Source of the DNA: Hyphomicrobiaceae bacterium
GTDB taxonomy: Bacteria; Pseudomonadota; Alphaproteobacteria; Rhizobiales; Hyphomicrobiaceae
DNA: 64,000 bases
Direction of reading: 5' to 3'
Assembly: GCA_021730785.1 (NCBI GenBank)
Contig: JAKFWF010000033.1
Span: 1-64,000, forward strand
The notes under the pieces were generated by a model. That model worked only from the letters and a program-made list of their open reading frames with translations, did not search any database and was not told where the DNA came from. Each line of letters opens with the position of its first letter. The stretch's first letter is position 1. Shown here piece by piece: positions 47,904-55,685 of this stretch. The position numbers and the translations under genes are program-made.

Positions 47904-50897
47904 TCAAGCGGCGCGGATCTGACAGAGCGTCACTTTGCCCTCGTGCATCGCCGTGACCGGATCGAAGCCGTAGGTGGTGACGATGTTGACGCTCTCGCCG
48001 AGCACGATCGGGTCGGTGCCGGCGGGATAGTTCTTGCGCTGGTCTTCGCCCTGGTAGTGACCACCGAAGTGGAACGGCATCCAGGCAACACCGCGGCCGA
48101 CGCGTTCGGTAACGAGCGCCTTGACCTTCACCTTCGAGTTATTCTCAGGCCCGTCGACCCACACCCAGCCACCTTCGACGATGCCGCGGGATGCCGCATC
48201 CGCCGGATGGATCTCGACGAACATGTCCTGCTGCAGTTCGGCCAGCCACTTGTTGGAGCGGGTTTCCTCGCCGCCACCCTCGTATTCGACCAAACGGCCG
48301 GATGTCAGGATGATCGGGAAGCTCTTGGCCACGCCCTTGTCGACGGCCGCCTTCTGCACCGAGAAGCCCGCGTTCAAGACACGGAACGAGCGGAAGTCGG
48401 GCCGGGTCGGATACTTCGCCACGAGGTCGATGCGCGGCGAGTAGATCGGCTCACGATGGACCGGCACCGGATCGGGCAAATTCCAGGCATTGGCGCGGGC
48501 CTTGGAGTTGCCATAGGGTGCGCAGCCGTGGGCGATCGCCACGCGCTGGATGCCGCCCGACAGATCGATTGCCCAGGACACGGTGCCTGGCGTGTTGCCG
48601 CCGATCTTGGTGATGGTGGCGAGTTCGGCCTCCGTCAGGTCCTTGTCCCAGCCGAGCTTCTGCAGCACGGCATAGGTGAACTCTGGATAGCCGTCCTTGA
48701 TCTCTGAGCCGAGCGAGTACGAGCCCTCGGCCAGCATGTTCTGCTTGGTCTCGACCTCGGTCTCGACGCCGGCTGCGTCCTTTTGCTTGGTCTTGATGAC
48801 ACGCTCGGTGCCAAAGCGCGCACGGAACGTGCCGCCGCCGTCCTTGACGTGCAGGTTGGTGTTGTACAGCAGCGGCGAACCAGGATGCTTGTGGGCCGGC
48901 GTACCCCAGCACGGCCAGGGCAGACCATAGTGTTCGCCGGCAATTTCCGCAGGCGCATCGGCCTTCGCCTTCAGGGTCACGATGTCGAAGTGGTCCTGGT
49001 TCTTCATGTGCGTCTTGATGCGTTCAGGCGACTGGCCGCTGTAGCCAGTCGAGAAGCCGCCGCGATTGATCTCGCGCAACACCGATTCGGCTTCCGGCTC
49101 GTCGCCGAACTTGCCTTTCACCAACTTGATGTTCTTGAACATCTTGTCGGCGTAGCCAAGCCGCTTGGCGAGTTCATAGATCGCCCAGTAGTCGTTGGCG
49201 GATTCGAAGATCGGCTCGACGATCTTTTCGCCCCACTGGATCGAACGATTGGAGGCCGTGCGTGACCCCTCGCACTCCAGGCTGGTCGAGATCGGCAGCA
49301 GGTAGGTGCCGTTCTTGCGGCCGGCGAGCGACACGAAATTGGTCGGGTGCGGATCGGCGACCACGAGCAGCTCAAGGGCTGCGAGACCTTTCACCATCTC
49401 GGGCATGCGCGGCACGGTGTTGCCGCCGTGGCCGAAGATGATCGCAGCCTTCAGATTGTCGCGCTGGTCGATCTGGTCCTTCGGCACGGTGACGGCGTCG
49501 AACCAGCGGGTCGACGGGATGCCCGGCAAGGTGCGGAAGTTAATCTTGGTGTTGTTCGGCCCGTCCTTCTTGTCGAAGCGGCTGTCGAGCCATTCGAAGT
49601 CCACTTCCCAGACGCGTGCCCAGTGCTTCCAGGCGTTGTCGTCGAGGCCGTAGTAGAGCGGCAAGGTGATGACGTCGAGGCCAAGGTCGGTCGCGCCCTG
49701 CACGTTGGTGTGGCCGCGGAAGATGTTGGCGCCGGTGCCGGGCGCGCCGACGTTGCCGGTGGCGAGCAGCAAGATGCAGTAGGCGCGCACGTTGGCGGTG
49801 CCGACCGTGTGCTGGGTCGCGCCCATGCACCAGATCAGGGTCGAGGGCTTCTCCTTGGCAAACAACTCGGCGACGCGCTTCAATTGGGCGCCGGGAACAC
49901 CGGTGACGTCTTCAACCGTCTTGGGGTCCCACTTCTTTGCTTCGGCGCGGATCTCATCCATGCCGTTGACGCGTTGGGCAATGAAGTTCTTGTCCTCCCA
50001 GCCGTTCTCGAAGATGTGCCACAACAGGCCGTAGATCACCGGGATGTCGGTGCCCGAGCGGATGCGCACATACTCGGTCGCATGTGCGGCCGTGCGTGTC
50101 ATGCGCGGATCGATGACGATCAGGTTGGCGCGGTTGGTTTCCTTGCCGGTCAGCACGTGCTGCAGCGATACCGGATGCGCTTCGGCCGGATTGCCGCCCA
50201 TGATGATCATGGTCTTGGCATTGCGGATGTCGTTGTAGGAGTTGGTCTGCGCGCCGTAGCCCCAGGTGTTGGCGACGCCGGCAACCGTGGTCGAGTGGCA
50301 GATGCGGGCCTGATGGTCGACCGAGTTGGTACCCCAAAAGGCTGCCATCTTGCGATAGAGGTAGGCGCCCTCGTTGGTGAATTTGGCCGAGCCCAGCCAC
50401 CACACCGACTCGGGTCCCGACTTCTCGCGGATCTCCAGCATCTTGGTCGAAATTTCATCCAACGCCTGCTTCCAGGACACCCTCTGGTACTGGCCGTCGA
50501 CGAGCTTCAGCGGGTACTTTAAGCGGCGGTCGCCGAACACGATCTCGCGGATCGCGGCGCCCTTGGCACAGTGCGTGCCGCGGTTGATCGGGCTGTCGTA
50601 GGACGGCTCCTGGCCAACCCACACGCCGTTCTGCACTTCCGCCGTCACCGTGCAGCCGACGGAGCAGTGCGTACAAATGTTCTTCTTGATGTCGAACGGC
50701 TTGGCGAAATCCATGGGTGTGACGGCCTGTGCCGGCTGCACCGTGGCAGCGCCAAGCGTACCGACGGCGGCAAGGCCGGTTGCTGTTATGCCGGCATTGC
50801 GCAGGAAGGCACGGCGGTCGAGCGGGGCTGCACCAGATACAGTCATGGGTGCCGGGCGCGAGCGGCGGGTGGTCTTATCGAGGCGTTTGGTCAGCAT
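47904..50897 (-). CDS. formate dehydrogenase catalytic (alpha) subunit, cysteine type
   Basis: A 997-residue molybdenum or tungsten bis-MGD enzyme that oxidises formate to CO2. A Tat signal is visible (LDRRAFLRNAGITATGLAAVG), so it is exported folded. An ATG at 50846 (MTVSGAAPLDRRAF) is a shorter alternative start. A [4Fe-4S] site reads CTHCSVGC (Cys75-78-82) with GTHCAKG (Cys110). The active-site residue is Cys200 in DHQARICHSTTVAG, where E. coli FDH-N has selenocysteine. The C-terminal molybdopterin-binding domain starts near FPIILTSGRLVEYEGGGEETR. It belongs to the Fdh3A group. fdhD and cofactor synthesis genes are not in the window. Confidence 0.94.
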   Translation of the reverse strand: MLTKRLDKTTRRSRPAPMTVSGAAPLDRRAFLRNAGITATGLAAVGTLGAATVQPAQAVTPMDFAKPFDIKKNICTHCSVGCTVTAEVQNGVWVGQEPSYDSPINRGTHCAKGAAIREIVFGDRRLKYPLKLVDGQYQRVSWKQALDEISTKMLEIREKSGPESVWWLGSAKFTNEGAYLYRKMAAFWGTNSVDHQARICHSTTVAGVANTWGYGAQTNSYNDIRNAKTMIIMGGNPAEAHPVSLQHVLTGKETNRANLIVIDPRMTRTAAHATEYVRIRSGTDIPVIYGLLWHIFENGWEDKNFIAQRVNGMDEIRAEAKKWDPKTVEDVTGVPGAQLKRVAELFAKEKPSTLIWCMGATQHTVGTANVRAYCILLLATGNVGAPGTGANIFRGHTNVQGATDLGLDVITLPLYYGLDDNAWKHWARVWEVDFEWLDSRFDKKDGPNNTKINFRTLPGIPSTRWFDAVTVPKDQIDQRDNLKAAIIFGHGGNTVPRMPEMVKGLAALELLVVADPHPTNFVSLAGRKNGTYLLPISTSLECEGSRTASNRSIQWGEKIVEPIFESANDYWAIYELAKRLGYADKMFKNIKLVKGKFGDEPEAESVLREINRGGFSTGYSGQSPERIKTHMKNQDHFDIVTLKAKADAPAEIAGEHYGLPWPCWGTPAHKHPGSPLLYNTNLHVKDGGGTFRARFGTERVIKTKQKDAAGVETEVETKQNMLAEGSYSLGSEIKDGYPEFTYAVLQKLGWDKDLTEAELATITKIGGNTPGTVSWAIDLSGGIQRVAIAHGCAPYGNSKARANAWNLPDPVPVHREPIYSPRIDLVAKYPTRPDFRSFRVLNAGFSVQKAAVDKGVAKSFPIILTSGRLVEYEGGGEETRSNKWLAELQQDMFVEIHPADAASRGIVEGGWVWVDGPENNSKVKVKALVTERVGRGVAWMPFHFGGHYQGEDQRKNYPAGTDPIVLGESVNIVTTYGFDPVTAMHEGKVTLCQIRAA

Positions 50898-50948
50898 GGG
50901 CAGTTCCCCAAAAATTACGGTGGCGTGCGGGCGGGATGGCGGCAGCCG

Positions 50949-51158
50949 TCACAGGTAGCGGTTGGTGGCGTAGAATTTCTTGACGTGTGCGCTCTCGCGA
51001 TAGCGGGCTTTTTTCTTGTCAGTGGTGCTTTCGGCGGCCAGCGCCGGGCTCGTCGTGGTGACGCCGGCTGCGACCGTGGCAGCACCTGCTGCCCCCGTGC
51101 CGATGCCTTTGAGGAAGCCGCGGCGGTCGAGGGTGGTGTCGGTCTTGGACTTGGCCAT
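50949..51158 (-). CDS. formate dehydrogenase region Tat-target small protein
   Basis: A 69-residue protein: a twin-arginine signal (TLDRRGFLKGIGTGAAGAATVAAG) and a short mature tail, KKKARYRESAHVKKFYATNRYL. This matches the family described as formate dehydrogenase region TAT target, found beside FDH catalytic subunit genes. Role unknown; it may chaperone or be a tiny subunit. It is 51 bases upstream of the catalytic subunit gene and 17 bases after the TorD-like gene. The start at 51158 removes the poorly supported extension to 51179. Confidence 0.85.
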   Translation of the reverse strand: MAKSKTDTTLDRRGFLKGIGTGAAGAATVAAGVTTTSPALAAESTTDKKKARYRESAHVKKFYATNRYL

Positions 51159-51175
51159 GTGTGGTCTCCGGTCGT

Positions 51176-51955
51176 TCAAGCAGCGATTGCAAGGGCGCGG
51201 GTTTCGATATCGATCCAGTGCCGGCCGACATCGGCAACGGCACGGTAGAACTTGGCGGACGGGGCAACGGCAATGTCAGCAAACAGTCGCGGTACCCAGG
51301 TCTCGATGTGGGCGGCAAAGAACGCGTCCTGGGCGGTGATCGGCACTCGATAGGTGCCATCGATCATGCCGGCCATCGCGTCAAACAGGGTGGCGATGTT
51401 GTCTTCGGGTTCATGCAATCCGGCGCGACGCTCGATGCCGAAGCGTTCCAGATCCTGGCGGACGGCGGCCAATGGCCGCTCGTGCAGGAAGCCCGCGAGG
51501 TAGAACGAGGCATAGGGCAGCACCTCGCCGCGACCGACGCCGACGAACAGCTTGAAGAACTCTTCACCCGCCCGCGCCTCGGTCGTGGCGCGGGCCGCAT
51601 CGGCCAGCGCGATCCAGGCGAAACCAAGTGCCGAGGCATCGCCGGTGACCTTGGCGACCTGATCGAGCAGCGCCTGCTTCGGTGGCCTGGCCAGCAGGTT
51701 CGCCAGCAGCAGGTAGCCCCTCGCGCGCGCCAGATCGATGTCGTCGAGTTCGACTGCCGGCGCCTTCGGATCATTGAACAGGTCTGGACGCAGGATGTTT
51801 CGCGACACGCCGGTCGCCGCTTCGATGGCCGTGACGCGATCGGCTGGCACGCGCTTCCAGCCGGAAACGGAGGGCTGGGCAATTTCGAGCGCACGGGCCA
51901 GGGCGCCGATACCGCCCGCCGCATCTATCGCTCGCTGTAAGCCTTGATCGCGCAT
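51176..51955 (-). CDS. HTH (YdaS/Cro-like)-TorD fusion chaperone
   Basis: A 259-residue protein with two parts. Residues 1-60 form a Cro/YdaS-like helix-turn-helix: LQRAIDAAGGIGALARALEIAQPSVSGWKRVPADRVTAIEAATGVSRNILRPDLF. Residues 75-255 are a TorD/DmsD-like redox-enzyme maturation chaperone: YLLLANLLARPPKQALLDQVAKV, FFKLFVGVGRGEVLPYASFYLAGFLHERPLAAVR, HEPEDNIATLFDAMAGM. TorD proteins bind the Tat signal of molybdoenzymes until cofactor is loaded. The DNA-binding fusion suggests a chaperone that also reports enzyme maturation to its promoter. The adjacent Tat substrates are the FDH alpha subunit and the small Tat protein. Confidence 0.85.
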   Translation of the reverse strand: MRDQGLQRAIDAAGGIGALARALEIAQPSVSGWKRVPADRVTAIEAATGVSRNILRPDLFNDPKAPAVELDDIDLARARGYLLLANLLARPPKQALLDQVAKVTGDASALGFAWIALADAARATTEARAGEEFFKLFVGVGRGEVLPYASFYLAGFLHERPLAAVRQDLERFGIERRAGLHEPEDNIATLFDAMAGMIDGTYRVPITAQDAFFAAHIETWVPRLFADIAVAPSAKFYRAVADVGRHWIDIETRALAIAA

Positions 51956-52162
51956 TCGCCCCTAGCCACATTTTTGATCAGTCAATTTGATCAGTCGAAC
52001 GGCCGCTCTTGGTGGCGGTGCCGTAGGATCGACCTCTCCGTGCTAGCAGGCGCCGTAATTCATAGGAAGTACCTATGCGACATAAAACAGACTTGTGATC
52101 ATTCCAGAACAATCGGCCGAGCCCAATCAGTTAGCACATGCAGCAATACTCAGGAGCATGAG

Positions 52163-52819
52163 CTACGTGGGCAACGCCCCGCCGTGACGACGGCGCGTGG
52201 GCTGTTTGGCGAGTTTGGTGTCACGCTGCGAAGCATCTGAAATTTGAGCATTTTCCACTGGCTCCGTGGCGGGCGCTGGTGCATCAGCCGGGACTGGCAC
52301 AGCCAACGCGACTTGCGGGCCGCTGGGGTCACCGGCCGCCGCATGGGTCGTTTCAATCTGTTGCGGTGCAGCATCCTGATCGGATGCGCTGACGGTCGCG
52401 GCGTCCGCAGTGGTGGTTTTTTCTACGAGCACCGTCTGCGTCGCCTGCGCCATCCACACGCTGATGTCGGTGCCCTCGGCCAGATCCTGGAACAACCCGG
52501 GAATACCGCCCGGCGCGTTGAAATCCCACTGGTTCTCGGCCACCTCGACGAAGTCGCGGATCGCCGGGTCGAGCGCCCACATGCGGCGCAGCGCCAGCTT
52601 CTGCAACGCTTCCGGCACGCCCTTGCGCAGAAAGCCGGTGATGTCGCTGTCCACGGTCAGATCTTCGATCCTGGGCAGTTTGGTGAGGTCGACCTCGGGT
52701 TCGGGTTCTGGCGCGGCGGCTTCCGGCGGCGGCATGGGCGCGGTCTTTGGCCGTGCGGCGTCCTGTTTTTGGCGGGCCCAGCGGGTGAGAAACGATTCGT
52801 CCGGCCGGTCATTGCTCAT
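52163..52819 (-). CDS. DUF3306-domain protein
   Basis: A 218-residue protein. The central DUF3306 block LPRIEDLTVDSDITGFLRKGVPEALQKLALRRMWALDPAIRDFVEVAENQWDFNAPGGIPGF-type is clear (GIPGLFQ here). An N-terminal DESFLTRWARQKQDA, a P/A/E-rich linker and a disordered A/T/P-rich C terminus flank it. The family occurs next to formate dehydrogenases in proteobacteria but its role is unknown. The start overlaps the DUF3305 stop by four bases. A gap of 207 bases separates it from the TorD-like gene. Confidence 0.88.
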   Translation of the reverse strand: MSNDRPDESFLTRWARQKQDAARPKTAPMPPPEAAAPEPEPEVDLTKLPRIEDLTVDSDITGFLRKGVPEALQKLALRRMWALDPAIRDFVEVAENQWDFNAPGGIPGLFQDLAEGTDISVWMAQATQTVLVEKTTTADAATVSASDQDAAPQQIETTHAAAGDPSGPQVALAVPVPADAPAPATEPVENAQISDASQRDTKLAKQPTRRRHGGALPT

Positions 52820-53319
52820 GACGGCTCCTCGCCGGTCGATCCATCGCGCCAGCGCACGTCGTGCGGACGGTTATCACGCTTGCGCTTGATGATCGGCCGC
52901 TCGACGTGATGGCCGGCGATGAAGGCCGCGACCACGCCCGCGATTTCCACCGGCATATCAACGGTTTCGACGATGTTGTTGCCGGCTTCGGTCGCACCTT
53001 CCCCTTCGGCCGGGTCGGCGGTGACGAGCGCCACGTGAATGGGCGGCGCATCGCCCTCGGCACGCATCACGACCCACAGTTTCGGCGTGCCACTCGCCAG
53101 ATTGTCGCGATAGTTGGCGGTGTCGGTAGAATACAGGCTGATTGGGAATTCACCCGCGTAGAAGCGCGTGGCATCCGCGTTGCCACCGAGCGGGGTCCAG
53201 GGCGCGACCTCGGGTGCGGCGGGAAAAATCGTCACCGGCCGCCACGCGACGCCGCCCCACGCGCCGCTCAAGCGGCGGCGTTCGACGACGAGACCGACCG
53301 TGATCTGCTCTTCGATCAT
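52816..53319 (-). CDS. DUF3305-domain protein
   Basis: A 167-residue soluble protein: ITVGLVVERRRLSGAWGGVAWRPVTIFP, FYAGEFPISLYSTDTANYRDNLASGTPKLWVVMR and MPVEIAGVVAAFIAGHHVERPIIKRKRDNRP. These are the DUF3305 signature segments. The gene overlaps its neighbours by four bases on both sides, indicating translational coupling and stoichiometric production. DUF3305-DUF3306 pairs associate with fdh loci; no biochemical function is known to me. Confidence 0.88.
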   Translation of the reverse strand: MIEEQITVGLVVERRRLSGAWGGVAWRPVTIFPAAPEVAPWTPLGGNADATRFYAGEFPISLYSTDTANYRDNLASGTPKLWVVMRAEGDAPPIHVALVTADPAEGEGATEAGNNIVETVDMPVEIAGVVAAFIAGHHVERPIIKRKRDNRPHDVRWRDGSTGEEPS

Positions 53320-54338
53320 GCGCGCTTCTCGGCAATGGGGAGTCCGGTGACGAGGTTCTGCGGCTTGACGCGGATGATGCGGTTCGTGGTCATGCCGAGG
53401 ATGAGATAGGTCGGGTGCCCCTTGACGCGATCGAGCATATCGCCCGCATCATCGAACGTCAGGCTGAACAGCGCGACGATGCGCTCACGCCCCTGCTCGG
53501 GCGGCTCATCGCCGGCCCACAGTGCGTTGCCGATGCGCGTGCCCTCCTGGTCGAGACCGGCAAACCACTGCCAATCGGCGCGCTCCAGCCGCTCGATCGC
53601 CTCGACCTTGACGGCGAGGCCATGCATGTGCCGCACCCACCGCTCGATCACCTCGGCGAAGGCGGTCCGGGCGCGCTGGCCGAACCGGAAGTCCATGACC
53701 ATGTGATGAGCGTCGCTGTGATCGAAGTAGTGATCGGCGTTGTCGGCCGTCATCACATCGAGGTTGCGCGCCTTGGCATCGCCGAACACGGCGACCAGGG
53801 GCGATGAATGATCGGTGACGTTGGTGCCGTCGACCAGTTCCTCGTCGGCCAGTAGCATGATGCCGTCCTTGATGGTCAGTCGCTGGGGCCGGAACAGGAG
53901 TTCGGCCGCCCGCAAGATCAAGGGATCAGCCTCGCCATCGAGCATGTTGCGGGCGATCACATGCACCAGTTGGGCGAGGAACAGCGGCGGGACCGCTACT
54001 TTCGGCGCCCGCACCAGCTTCAGATAGGCAGCTTCAAGGGTCGGCGCCGCCAGCAGCGCATCGCGGAAGGACACGAGGAACTGCCAGTTCTCGCGCGCGT
54101 CACGATCGGCGATGTCGCGGATCTCGGCCGGCACAACCGCCGCACGGGGCGTGCGCGCGAGCTTCTGGTACACGGCGCGCTCGACGATGCAGGCGTCGTC
54201 CGGCGGCATGACCTCGGGGCGGGCGAGGTAGACCTTCAGGAACTCGTCAGTGACGATGAGGCGGCCGTGCTCGTCATGGTCGAGCAGATGGTGGCCGCTG
54301 GACAGCCAGAAATCGCGCACATGTTCGTCGTCGCTCAT
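53316..54338 (-). CDS. DUF6352-like protein of the fdh locus
   Basis: A 340-residue cytoplasmic protein: MSDDEHVRDFWLSSGHHLLDHDEHGRLIVTDEFLKVYLARPEVMPPDDACIVER at the N terminus, followed by a helical body (YQKLARTPRAAVVPAEIRDIADRDARENWQFLVSFRDALLAA) and a VIERWVRHMHGL-type C terminus. I recall this family as DUF6352. It contains no cysteine motif or nucleotide-binding motif. The start at 54338 overlaps the DUF6505-like stop (ATGA). Function unknown; the position within five overlapping genes implies a joint role. Confidence 0.72.
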   Translation of the reverse strand: MSDDEHVRDFWLSSGHHLLDHDEHGRLIVTDEFLKVYLARPEVMPPDDACIVERAVYQKLARTPRAAVVPAEIRDIADRDARENWQFLVSFRDALLAAPTLEAAYLKLVRAPKVAVPPLFLAQLVHVIARNMLDGEADPLILRAAELLFRPQRLTIKDGIMLLADEELVDGTNVTDHSSPLVAVFGDAKARNLDVMTADNADHYFDHSDAHHMVMDFRFGQRARTAFAEVIERWVRHMHGLAVKVEAIERLERADWQWFAGLDQEGTRIGNALWAGDEPPEQGRERIVALFSLTFDDAGDMLDRVKGHPTYLILGMTTNRIIRVKPQNLVTGLPIAEKRA

Positions 54339-54907
54339 GGTTTTGCCGCCCGCGCCGCCGCGGTGAGATCGAACGTATCGTCGGCGGTCTCCGCGGCGGC
54401 GTCGTCTTCGACCAGGGCGAAGGCGCCGGCACTGCACGGCATGGCGGTCGCCTGTTTGGCGTCGGCCGCGTGAAACGTGCGGAACTGCTCGGAAATGCTG
54501 CCATCGGCGGTCAGCGTGCGGTGGACGGCGACCAGCGTCTGCACCGGATGCTGGGCGAGGCTCTCGGCAAAGGCGATCTCGTCCGCGGCGGCGGCCTGGG
54601 CGGCAGTGAGATCGGGCGCATCGTGGGCATCGAACAGGTGGCGGGCCAGGGCCAACATCGCGTCATGGCGCTCATCGGGTGTCGCCTCGACCACCACCGC
54701 CAACGTCGACCAGCCGAATGTCGAGAGGCCGAGAAAGCCCGAGCGGAACGCTTGTTTCGGCCGCCCGTGCAAGATTGCCGGGTTGTCGTCCCAGAACTTG
54801 AACGTGCCGGTTACCGCCCATTCGCCGGCCGCGGCTGCGCGCTCGAACACGAAGGTGTCCGAGGCATCGAGGCGGAGGGTGCGCAGCAGTTTCGTCGTCA
54901 CAGCCAT
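54335..54907 (-). CDS. DUF6505-like protein of the fdh locus
   Basis: A 190-residue soluble protein: LLRTLRLDASDTFVFERAAAAGEWAVTGTFKFWDDNPAILHGRPKQAFRSGFLGLSTFGWSTLAVVVEA, then a helical segment (ERHDAMLALARHLFDAHDAPDLTAAQAAAADEIAFAESLA). I recall this as DUF6505. The gene overlaps the ligase-like gene by ten bases and the DUF6352-like gene by four. No catalytic residues can be named. Confidence 0.7.
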   Translation of the reverse strand: MAVTTKLLRTLRLDASDTFVFERAAAAGEWAVTGTFKFWDDNPAILHGRPKQAFRSGFLGLSTFGWSTLAVVVEATPDERHDAMLALARHLFDAHDAPDLTAAQAAAADEIAFAESLAQHPVQTLVAVHRTLTADGSISEQFRTFHAADAKQATAMPCSAGAFALVEDDAAAETADDTFDLTAAARAAKP

Positions 54908-55638
54908 GGGTCACCGGTGGCGGGGTCCAGCCATTGGGGCGTCGCCAGTGCCGCCGTCAAGGGCCGCCGCGCGGTATCCTTGTGGCCGGGCAGTTGTCGC
55001 TCGATCAGATCGCCGTTTTTGTCGATGCGGTGGCGGATGCCGGCCGTTTTCTGCAGGCGCGCGACGTAGCGATCGGCAACGCTGGTGAAGCCCTTGGCGT
55101 TCCAGCCGTCGAAGGCTGCCATCAAATGCCGCGCGAAGCCCTCGATGATGCGGTTGCCGTCCATCATCTCGAAGCCCTCGCTCGCGAGGCTGGTGCCGCG
55201 TTTGAAGCTCGTGTCGGCGGTCATTTCGACGATGCTGCGCACATGCACACCGAGCACGAGCCAGTCGGGCGCCTCTGTCTCAATCGAACCGGGTGCCACC
55301 GCCAACCGGCAGCCGCCGATGATGCCGCCGTCGAGTATGATCGTATCGGGCCAGCCGAACACCAGCGGCTTTTCCGGCGGGCAATGCAGGGCGAGCGCGT
55401 CGGCCGCCGCATTCATGCCGGCGTACAGCGCACCGCGCGCTTCCGCGAGCGGTTGCTCAGGCTCGAGCACCACGGCCGCCTCGATGCCGTCGAACCGGCA
55501 AACCCACACCAGCGTGCCAGCGCCACTGTCCGCTGCGATCGCCTGTGCGTGGCCAAACGCATCGCGGAATTCGCGCAGGGGCACGGCCTGGAAGCCTGGC
55601 GGCAGATCGAGGGCGTGGGGGGCTGCGTGCATACTCAT
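54898..55638 (-). CDS. biotin/lipoate ligase-like protein with DUF4444 tail
   Basis: A protein of 246 residues with a BPL/LplA/LipB-like fold: LDLPPGFQAVPLREFRDAFGHAQAIAADSGAGTLVWVCRFDGIEAAVVLEPEQPL, MNAAADALALHCPPEKPLVFGWPDTIILDGGIIGGCRLAVAPG, IVEMTADTSFKRGTSL. The C-terminal part (RIIEGFARHLMAAFDGWNAKGFTSVADRYVARL..) is a DUF4444-type tail. It lacks the GRGRxG motif of true biotin ligases, so it may bind rather than transfer a cofactor. ATGs at 55638 and 55632 are both possible. It is the first gene of the overlapping accessory set and is divergent from the ferredoxin gene. Confidence 0.75.
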   Translation of the reverse strand: MSMHAAPHALDLPPGFQAVPLREFRDAFGHAQAIAADSGAGTLVWVCRFDGIEAAVVLEPEQPLAEARGALYAGMNAAADALALHCPPEKPLVFGWPDTIILDGGIIGGCRLAVAPGSIETEAPDWLVLGVHVRSIVEMTADTSFKRGTSLASEGFEMMDGNRIIEGFARHLMAAFDGWNAKGFTSVADRYVARLQKTAGIRHRIDKNGDLIERQLPGHKDTARRPLTAALATPQWLDPATGDPWL

Positions 55639-55685
55639 CTTGCACATTTCTATATTGTGGCCGACACAGCGGCAACACTCCTCAC

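Noticed and set aside
49347-50522. 391-residue ORF on the + strand opposite the FDH alpha subunit
   Set aside because: Antisense shadow of a clearly real gene; such long shadows are common at high GC.
47904-50897. selenocysteine in the formate dehydrogenase active site
   Set aside because: The active-site codon position encodes cysteine (ARICHST); no in-frame TGA is present.
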